Position numbers and translations under genes: made by a program. Below are positions 5,320-10,178 of a stretch of 10,178 nt of DNA, piece by piece (position 1 is the first letter of the stretch; each line of letters opens with the position of its first letter). The DNA is taken from contig WRNP01000058.1 in NCBI GenBank assembly GCA_009776515.1, positions 1 to 10,178 of the forward strand, written 5' to 3'. A model generated the notes under the pieces. That model worked only from the letters and a program-made list of their open reading frames with translations, was not told the origin of the DNA and ran no database searches. This stretch comes from Dehalococcoidia bacterium. Lineage in GTDB: Bacteria; Chloroflexota; Dehalococcoidia; Dehalococcoidales; UBA1222.

Positions 5320-6360
5320 CTACACATTGACGGCGCTCTTAAGCTGCCCACACCCAGCCGCAATCTCCCGCCCATAGCTCCGGCGCAGTGTGACGTTAAC
5401 CCCAAGCCTCCTAAGCTCCACTTCAAAGCCCAATATCCGCTCGCGGGAGGGAGCAAGATAGGAGGTACCGACGTCGCTGGCAGCAATGAGGTTGACGTGG
5501 GCATTAAGGCCACGTAAAAGATATGCCAATTCCCGCGCCTGAAGCAGGCTGTCGTTCACTCCGTCAAACAGGCAATATTCAAAGCTCACGCGCCGCCCGG
5601 AGAGCGCCACATACCGCCGCGCAGCCTCTAGAAGAATGGCTAATGGGTACTGCCGATTGAGGGGTACAAGCTTGCTACGGAGTACATCGTTCGAAGCATG
5701 CAGAGAGATCGCCAGTCCCAGCTGCAACTTCTCCCGCGCCAGCCTGTTGATGCCTGCTACCAGCCCAGCAGTGGAGATGGTTAGGTTGCGTGCCCCTAGG
5801 CCCAACCCCCAGGGGGCATTCAGAGCGACCAATGCCTGAAGCAGATTGTCATAGTTTGCCAGCGGCTCACCCATGCCCATGAAGACCAGGTTGGTAATGG
5901 CCCCACGCTCACCGAGGTAGCGCTTGAAATAGAGTACCTGATCCACAATCTCCGCCGGCAAAAGGTTGCGCTCAAACCCCTGTAGGCCAGTAGCGCAGAA
6001 AGGGCAACCGACAGGACAGCCCACTTGCACGGAGACACATACGGTATAGCTACCTTTGCGGGATGGCAGAAGCACCGTCTCAATGGTGCGCTCATCGTAA
6101 AGGCGGAGGAGGGCTTTCGCCGTACCATCACGCGCTTCCTGGCGCTTAGCCTCTGTCACACTGCTCAGGACAATTTCCCCGGCCAGTGACCCACGGAGCG
6201 CCTTGGGGAAATCCGTCATCTCCTCAAATGAGGCCGCGCCCCGCTTATATAGCCAATTTAAAAGTTGCCCCGCACGGTAGCGCGGTGCATCCAGCCCGGC
6301 AAAAAACGCCTCAAGGGATTCGGGGGCAAAGCCCGTAGCAAAGACCCGCGGTGAAAGCAT
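5320..6360 (-). CDS. rlmN: Dual-specificity 23S rRNA/tRNA methyltransferase RlmN (radical SAM)
   Basis: RlmN methylates C2 of adenine 2503 in 23S rRNA and of adenine 37 in some tRNAs by a radical SAM mechanism in the cytoplasm. The 346-residue product has family length. The [4Fe-4S] motif CPVGCPFC is at residues 115-122; Cys108, seven residues before it (CVSVQVGC), and Cys337 in GCGQL match the mechanistic cysteines Cys118 and Cys355 of E. coli RlmN. GMGEP (162-166) and ISLHAS (218-223) are further radical SAM family marks. The stretch after NLI (AASDVGTS, 293-300) differs from the usual NLIPYN form. A ribosome binding site (AAGGAG) stands seven bases before the ATG. The gene follows glnA after 69 bases with no T-tract terminator, so co-transcription is likely. 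The symbol cfr does not fit this chromosomal context. Confidence 0.93.
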   Translation of the reverse strand: MLSPRVFATGFAPESLEAFFAGLDAPRYRAGQLLNWLYKRGAASFEEMTDFPKALRGSLAGEIVLSSVTEAKRQEARDGTAKALLRLYDERTIETVLLPSRKGSYTVCVSVQVGCPVGCPFCATGLQGFERNLLPAEIVDQVLYFKRYLGERGAITNLVFMGMGEPLANYDNLLQALVALNAPWGLGLGARNLTISTAGLVAGINRLAREKLQLGLAISLHASNDVLRSKLVPLNRQYPLAILLEAARRYVALSGRRVSFEYCLFDGVNDSLLQARELAYLLRGLNAHVNLIAASDVGTSYLAPSRERILGFEVELRRLGVNVTLRRSYGREIAAGCGQLKSAVNV

Positions 6361-6387
6361 GAATAACTCCTTAACGCGACCGCAATA

Positions 6388-6402
6388 CGACTGCTACAGT
6401 CG
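6388..6402 (-). other. Small hairpin in the glnA-rlmN gap
   Basis: CGACTG (6388-6393) pairs with CAGTCG (6397-6402) around a three-base loop. In the direction of transcription it is followed by TATTGCGG, not a T-run, so it is a poor terminator and may be an RNA processing or pause structure between the two genes. Confidence 0.3.
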
Positions 6403-6429
6403 CTTATCCCCAGCAAACGGCAAGGCAGA

Positions 6430-7788
6430 CTATAAAATCGGCAGGTATTTGTCCAGCTCGTACTGCGTAACCTGCATGCGGAACTGATCCCATTCCTGTT
6501 TCTTGTTCTCAATAAAGGCATTAAAGATGTGCTCACCGAGAGCCCTCTTGACGATATCACTCTTCTCCGCCAGCTCCACTGCCTCCAAGAGGCTGGCCGG
6601 CAAGGTGCCAATGCCGCGCGCAGCACGCTCGGCAGTACCCATCTCGTATACGTTTCCCTCAATGGGATCGGGTGGCACCATCCCTTTTTCGATACCATCC
6701 AGCCCCGCAGTCAGCATCACGGCAAAACAGAGATAAGGATTGCAGGCCGGATCGGGCGAGCGGTACTCAACGCGGGTAGCTTTCTCATGCCCTGGCTTGT
6801 ACTGCGGCACGCGCACCAAATCTGAGCGGTTGCGCTGAGCCCAAGAGATATAGACCGGAGCCTCATATCCCGGCACCAGCCGCTTGTAAGAATTGATCCA
6901 TTGCGAGGTGATGGCGGTGATCTCCGCTGCGTGCGCCAGTAGCCCGGCCACATAGCTACGGGCCTCTTTGGAGAGGTGGTAGGGGTCCTTCGCATCAAAG
7001 AAAGCGTTGCGGGCTCCGCGGAAAAGCGACTGGTGTACATGCATGCCTGAGCCGTTGACCCCAAAGACAGGCTTGGGCATGAAAGTAGCGTACACACCGT
7101 GGGCATGGGCGACTTCCTTGACCACCAGCCGATAGGTCATGACCTGATCGGCCATGGTGAGCGCTTCGGTATAGCGCATATCGATCTCGTGCTGGCTCGG
7201 CGCCCCCTCATGATGAGAGTACTCCACCAGAATACCCATCTCCTCCAGGGTCAGGACGGTATCGCGCCTGAGATCTGAAGCCTCATCAAGCGGAGTGAGG
7301 TCAAAGTAGCCACCGGCGTCCAAAAACTCGGTACTATGCGGCTTGCCGTCGCCGTTCTTCTTGAAGTAGAAATATTCCAGCTCCGGCCCAACATAGAAAG
7401 TATAGCCCATGCCCGCGGCCCGCTTGAGGACTTTTTTCAGAGCAAAGCGCGGATCACCCTCAAATGGTTGCCCGCCGGGGAGCTGCACATCGCAGAACAT
7501 GCGTGCCGTCGCATGGTGTTCGGTGGGTCGCCACGGAAGCAAGCGAAAGGTCTCGGGATCGGGCATAGCTACCATGTCCGATTCGTCAATGCGGGTAAAA
7601 CCCTCAATAGACGAACCGTCAAAACCAATACCATCTTCCAGGGCGTTCTCAAGTTCACTAACGCTGATGGTAAAGCTCTTCAAAAAACCCAGCACATCAG
7701 TAAACCAGATGCGAATGAATCTTACGTCGCGATCTTTGCACTGCTTTATGACATGCGCCTTTAACTCGGCATTGGATTTGGTGGTCAT
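6430..7788 (-). CDS. glnA: Glutamine synthetase type I, alpha subgroup
   Basis: GlnA makes glutamine from glutamate, ammonia and ATP in the cytoplasm as a dodecamer. The 452-residue protein has the family signatures: GFDGSSIEGF (residues 55-64), GPELEYF (134-140), HHEGAPSQHEID (192-203, metal and glutamate site), NGSGMHVHQS (245-254, the ATP-side signature), the glutamate flap YKRLVPGYEAP (301-311) and RVEYRSPDPACNPY (339-352). It lacks the beta-type insert and the Tyr adenylylation motif (NLYDLP), so it belongs to the alpha type common in Firmicutes. Arg66 in SSIEGFTRIDESD aligns with B. subtilis Arg62, involved in glutamine feedback inhibition, which suggests control of that kind. The ribosome binding site AAAGGTGA is five bases before the ATG. 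No GlnR operator was recognised and no glnR gene is adjacent. Confidence 0.96.
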   Translation of the reverse strand: MTTKSNAELKAHVIKQCKDRDVRFIRIWFTDVLGFLKSFTISVSELENALEDGIGFDGSSIEGFTRIDESDMVAMPDPETFRLLPWRPTEHHATARMFCDVQLPGGQPFEGDPRFALKKVLKRAAGMGYTFYVGPELEYFYFKKNGDGKPHSTEFLDAGGYFDLTPLDEASDLRRDTVLTLEEMGILVEYSHHEGAPSQHEIDMRYTEALTMADQVMTYRLVVKEVAHAHGVYATFMPKPVFGVNGSGMHVHQSLFRGARNAFFDAKDPYHLSKEARSYVAGLLAHAAEITAITSQWINSYKRLVPGYEAPVYISWAQRNRSDLVRVPQYKPGHEKATRVEYRSPDPACNPYLCFAVMLTAGLDGIEKGMVPPDPIEGNVYEMGTAERAARGIGTLPASLLEAVELAEKSDIVKRALGEHIFNAFIENKKQEWDQFRMQVTQYELDKYLPIL

Positions 7789-7814
7789 GTTTCACCTTTC
7801 TGATAGTGCCTCAC

Positions 7815-7843
7815 ATTATACAATTCAAATGTCTCGGTCTCCA
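7815..7843 (-). promoter_or_regulatory. Promoter of glnA
   Basis: On the minus strand a perfect -10 box TATAAT (7815-7820) lies 27 bases upstream of the glnA ATG. At 17 bases distance is a weaker -35 box TGGAGA (7838-7843, four of six consensus); TTGGAG one base further is an alternative. The leader would be short, about 20 bases. This makes glnA, and probably rlmN, transcribed independently of the desulfurase gene. Confidence 0.65.
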
Positions 7844-7873
7844 ATCGTATCCTGCCCACTTCGCACTAAACCG

Positions 7874-7919
7874 AAAAACAAAAGCGCCCCCAAGTCCCAT
7901 ATAGCGATAGCCCTGGGAC
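7874..7919 (-). terminator. Weak terminator candidate after the desulfurase gene
   Basis: On the minus strand a six-base stem (GTCCCA 7914-7919 with TGGGAC 7894-7899) is followed, after ten bases, by a T-rich tract TTTTGTTTTT (7874-7883). The loop is long (14 bases) and the gap to the T tract is unfavourable, so termination here would be inefficient. Confidence 0.35.
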
Positions 7920-7965
7920 CGCATTTGGTCAATGGTTGGAAGCGCAGGGAGACACGGGACCTACG

Positions 7966-9375
7966 CTACGTAAGAGAGACAATCCGAGAATAGTTCACGC
8001 CCTTCTCGTTAAATACCTGCTCCACCTCGGAGCGCCGAGAGAGATATATCTCCAGCGCCAGGTCGCAACCCATGCGGAGAGCGGGTGGGGGAGCAACCAA
8101 TTTGTTTTCGATCCCCGCCTCCTTGAGTACGCCTGCGCCTTTGATGGAAGTAGCAGCATCCGGAAAGAGGACGACTGCATCGCCATTAAAGCGGCCAGGC
8201 CTCACTGAGGCAAGGCTGGGAGGAGCGGGTGGAGCGGCTCGAAGAGTGGAGACCGCCCCGGCAACAGCCGCAACAGTTCTGTCAACCTCCTCCTCCGTTG
8301 TCCATTTGCCCAAGGTCAGACGAAGGCTACTCTGAGCCTGCTCAGCAGAAATCCCCATCGCCCGCAGGACATGCGAGGGATCGATGCTCTCTGAGTTACA
8401 TGCCGAGCCAGTGGAGGCGCATATACCCGCCAGGTCTAGCTTTAACAGCATGGCTTCACCGCTCACTCCCGTCAGACTGATGTTGACGTTGCCCGGCAGA
8501 CGCCGTACGGGGTCGCCGTTGTACTCCATGTCCGTGATTTTCTGTTGTAACCCAGAAAGCATGCGGTCGCGCAAGCTGGTAAGGCGCACCATCTCCGTGG
8601 GGAGTTCTACTTGCGCCAGTTCCGCCGCCTGCCCAAAGCCCGCGATACCCGGCACGTTCTCGGTGCTGGCCCGTCGGCCCCTCTCCTGGCTCCCGCCGTG
8701 GAGAAAAGGGGTAAGGCGCGTACCATGACGCACAAAGAGCGCCCCCACACCCTTGGGACCACAGAGCTTATGAGCTGATATAGACAGCAGATCCACTCCG
8801 AGGGCGCTTACGTCCACTGGAATGTGCCCCACTGCCTGCACGGCATCGGTGTGGCAATAAATGCCATGCCTCTTGGCCACATCAGCGATCACACTCACAG
8901 GCTGGATGGTACCGACTTCGTTGTTGGCCAACATAACGGACACTAAGATGGTTTCCGGACGTATGGCTTTTTCCACTTCCGCTGGATCCACTAAGCCGTT
9001 CCTGTCCACCGGCAAATAGGTCACCACAAATCCCTGGCTCTCCAAGAAACGGCAACACTCCAGCACGGCATGGTGCTCAATGGTACTCGTGATGAGATGG
9101 TTGCCCCGCGCCCGGTTGGCAAAGGCTACTCCCTCCAAAGCTGTATTGTCCGCCTCGGTGCCGCCGCTGGTAAAGACAATCTCTTCGGAACGCGCACCGA
9201 TGAGTTCCGCTATCTTTTCCCGTGCGCGCTCAACGGCTACGCGGGGCTCCTGACCAGCAGAATGCACACTGGAGGGATTTCCAAACAGCTCGCCGAGAAA
9301 AGGCATCATCGCCTCCTGCACTTCGGGAGCTACTGGGGTAGTGGCGGCATAATCCAGATAGATTTTCTTAGGCAT
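7966..9375 (-). CDS. Cysteine desulfurase (NifS/IscS type) fused to a DUF3343 Se/S-carrier-like domain
   Basis: The first 380 or so residues are a group I cysteine desulfurase, a PLP enzyme that takes sulfur from cysteine as a persulfide for Fe-S clusters and thio-modifications. Seen are YLDYAATTP (6-14), GGTEADN (71-77), IEHHAVL (99-105), NNEVGTIQP (151-159), the PLP lysine in SAHKLCGPKG (Lys203), a GGSQERGRRASTEN stretch (227-240) and the catalytic loop STGSACNSE with Cys326. After a Pro/Ala-rich linker (380-397) comes a 70-residue extension: VVLFPDAATSIKGAGVLKEAG (401-421), then PPPALRMGCDLALEIYL with Cys437, ending EKGVNYSRIV. This matches DUF3343, a putative Se/S carrier-like family whose conserved Cys sits in the same CxLAL context. 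Usual desulfurases stop near 390-400 residues; this one has 469. AAAGGTGAG precedes the ATG, 15 bases after the rrf2 stop. The carrier role is inferred. Confidence 0.92.
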   Translation of the reverse strand: MPKKIYLDYAATTPVAPEVQEAMMPFLGELFGNPSSVHSAGQEPRVAVERAREKIAELIGARSEEIVFTSGGTEADNTALEGVAFANRARGNHLITSTIEHHAVLECCRFLESQGFVVTYLPVDRNGLVDPAEVEKAIRPETILVSVMLANNEVGTIQPVSVIADVAKRHGIYCHTDAVQAVGHIPVDVSALGVDLLSISAHKLCGPKGVGALFVRHGTRLTPFLHGGSQERGRRASTENVPGIAGFGQAAELAQVELPTEMVRLTSLRDRMLSGLQQKITDMEYNGDPVRRLPGNVNISLTGVSGEAMLLKLDLAGICASTGSACNSESIDPSHVLRAMGISAEQAQSSLRLTLGKWTTEEEVDRTVAAVAGAVSTLRAAPPAPPSLASVRPGRFNGDAVVLFPDAATSIKGAGVLKEAGIENKLVAPPPALRMGCDLALEIYLSRRSEVEQVFNEKGVNYSRIVSLT

Positions 9376-9390
9376 GTCTCACCTTTTATT

Positions 9391-9834
9391 TCATCCAGTC
9401 TGCCCCGACACTGCCACGGCTTCTTTTTTCTCCTGCCTCCTCACAAGGTCGGCAAGGGTAATACCATCCAACACTTGATATATGGCCTGTTGCACCTCCG
9501 CCCAAACATCGCGCGCCGCACACAACCCAGCGCGGCGGCAGACCCCAGGATCATGCACACAATTCGACGGGGCGATGACTCCCTCCATTGCCTCAATAAT
9601 ACCCGAGAGCTTAATCTCCTGTGGCGGGCGGGCTAGCCAGACACCACCCCCGACCCCTCTCGTGGTATGGACGAACCGGGCCGCAGACAAAGGAGCCATA
9701 AGACGCTCCAGATATGAGAGCGATATCTGCTGACTCTGCGCTACGTCTCTGAGCAACACTGGCCCCTCGCCGTAATGGCGAGCGAGCTCTACCAGCGCCC
9801 GGGTGCCATATCTACCTCTGGTCGATAGCTTCAT
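9391..9834 (-). CDS. Rrf2 family Fe-S regulator, IscR-type
   Basis: A 147-residue winged-helix regulator of the Rrf2 family. It begins MKLSTRGRYGTRALVELA, as typical members do, with the recognition helix region ISLSYLERLMAPL (37-49) and the wing TTRGVGGGVWLARP (57-70). Three cysteines (Cys92, Cys99, Cys105; spacing C-x6-C-x5-C) sit where IscR holds its [2Fe-2S] cluster; E. coli IscR has x5 and x5. It is expected to sense Fe-S status and control the desulfurase gene just downstream, and possibly itself. I chose ATG 9834: the longer frame would start with a TTG at 9897 that lies inside the -35 box of the promoter and so cannot be in the message. The ribosome binding site before 9834 is weak. 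Lack of an Fe-S assignment by experiment leaves a CymR-like cysteine regulator as a less likely alternative. Confidence 0.9.
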   Translation of the reverse strand: MKLSTRGRYGTRALVELARHYGEGPVLLRDVAQSQQISLSYLERLMAPLSAARFVHTTRGVGGGVWLARPPQEIKLSGIIEAMEGVIAPSNCVHDPGVCRRAGLCAARDVWAEVQQAIYQVLDGITLADLVRRQEKKEAVAVSGQTG

Positions 9835-9868
9835 GTTCAGACTTATTTGTTGACTAAAATGATTTACA

Positions 9869-9897
9869 ATTATATCACCCCTGGTAGACCTTGTCAA
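9869..9897 (-). promoter_or_regulatory. Consensus promoter of the rrf2-desulfurase operon
   Basis: The minus strand carries a perfect TTGACA (9892-9897) and a perfect TATAAT (9869-9874) with exactly 17 bases between. Transcription should start near 9862, leaving a leader of about 28 bases. Such a strong core promoter fits a repressed gene, presumably autoregulated by the Rrf2 protein; a clear IscR-type operator was not recognised. Confidence 0.88.
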
Positions 9898-9906
9898 TTA
9901 CGCGCA

Positions 9907-9969
9907 TTGCATCAAAAATAATAGCACCGAAAAATGAATCGTTGCATCAAAAATAAACAGCACCCAAAA
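9907..9969. repeat. Two-copy direct repeat, 35-bp period
   Basis: TTGCATCAAAAATAA occurs at 9907-9921 and again at 9942-9956. In both copies it is followed by a near-identical AGCACC-AAAA stretch (one indel and a few mismatches), giving about 27 similar bases per copy. The right-hand copy overlaps the 3' end of the possible small gene at 9947-10099; the left-hand copy lies about ten bases upstream of the rrf2 -35 box. It looks like a local tandem duplication. Confidence 0.75.
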
Positions 9970-10099
9970 TCTGCCCGATTAGGATAAGGAATCCCGGAGG
10001 GCAGACAGTGAAAAAAGCCACAATGGCAACAAGAAGAGAAATTATTGCCAGAAGTAGAATTAAGTATCGAAAATCAGCCAAAACAGGCAAAAGCGCCAT
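9947..10099 (-). CDS. Possible small hydrophobic peptide, 50 residues
   Basis: From ATG 10099 the minus strand encodes 50 residues: a short start with Asp and Arg (MALLPVLADFRY), then a very hydrophobic stretch (LILLLAIISLLVAIVAFF), a CPPG turn and a second hydrophobic segment ending GAVYF. This could be a two-helix membrane peptide. Support is limited: only AAGG directly before the ATG serves as a ribosome binding site, no relatives are recognised, and the low-complexity hydrophobic composition can arise by chance. In-frame codons extend upstream to a TTG at 10171, but that part looks non-coding. The stop codon lies in the right-hand copy of the direct repeat. It could be a fragment of a larger decayed gene. 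Confidence 0.35.
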   Translation of the reverse strand: MALLPVLADFRYLILLLAIISLLVAIVAFFTVCPPGFLILIGQILGAVYF

Positions 10100-10178
10100 C
10101 CTTGATAGTGTCTGTTTATCTACAGGCCTGAGTCGTAGCCGTGCAAAGCATCTATTACTGCAATATGGCAAAGTAGTA

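Noticed and set aside
7789..7860. GlnR/TnrA-type operator at the glnA promoter
   Set aside because: The TGTNA-N7-TNACA pattern was looked for and not found with acceptable fit.
7336..7993. Overlapping rightward frames opposite glnA
   Set aside because: They lie over the highly conserved glutamine synthetase coding sequence and show no motifs of their own.

Overview
The window reads as a chromosomal stretch of a Gram-positive-type anaerobe, most likely a clostridial Firmicute or a close relative. The evidence is indirect: Shine-Dalgarno sequences of the AGGAGG or AAAGGTGA type, consensus sigma-70/A promoters, a short alpha-type glutamine synthetase I without the adenylylation loop, an Rrf2/IscR-type regulator next to a NifS-type cysteine desulfurase, and a TPP-riboswitch-controlled thiamin salvage operon. 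No rRNA, tRNA, CRISPR array or intact insertion sequence was seen, so the taxonomic placement is an inference of moderate to low certainty.

Layout. Positions 1-490 hold a fragment of an unidentified leftward gene, a small dyad and the promoter of the thi operon. Positions 490-2570 form a rightward thiamin unit: promoter, TPP riboswitch, a 13-bp hairpin, thiM (thiazole kinase), a small MTH1187/YqgV-type thiamine-binding protein, and thiE (thiamin phosphate synthase). Positions 2766-5319 continue rightward with three membrane-associated genes: a small two-helix membrane protein, a membrane-anchored metallophosphoesterase resembling purple acid phosphatases, and an orphan NarI-like cytochrome b. 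The last meets rlmN tail to tail with abutting stop codons.

Positions 5320-9834 are leftward: the rrf2/iscR-type regulator with a consensus promoter, a cysteine desulfurase carrying a C-terminal DUF3343 (Se/S-carrier-like) domain, glutamine synthetase with its own promoter, and rlmN. Positions 9835-10178 hold the rrf2 promoter, a 35-bp-period direct repeat and a possible 50-residue membrane peptide.

How they work together. TPP sensing should set expression of ThiM (phosphorylates salvaged thiazole alcohol) and ThiE (joins it to HMP-PP), with the thiamine-binding protein co-expressed; the HMP kinase ThiD is not in the window. The Rrf2 regulator has three cysteines suited to an Fe-S cluster and precedes the sulfur-mobilising desulfurase by 15 nt, the usual arrangement for feedback control of Fe-S supply, but no nifU/iscU scaffold gene follows. 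RlmN is itself a [4Fe-4S] radical SAM enzyme, and thiamin synthesis and tRNA thiolation also draw on sulfur from desulfurases, but a link here is only by proximity.

The most unusual items are the desulfurase-DUF3343 fusion and the NarI-like protein, which keeps one heme histidine pair and appears to have lost the other. I did not find convincing evidence of a wholly new multi-gene system.
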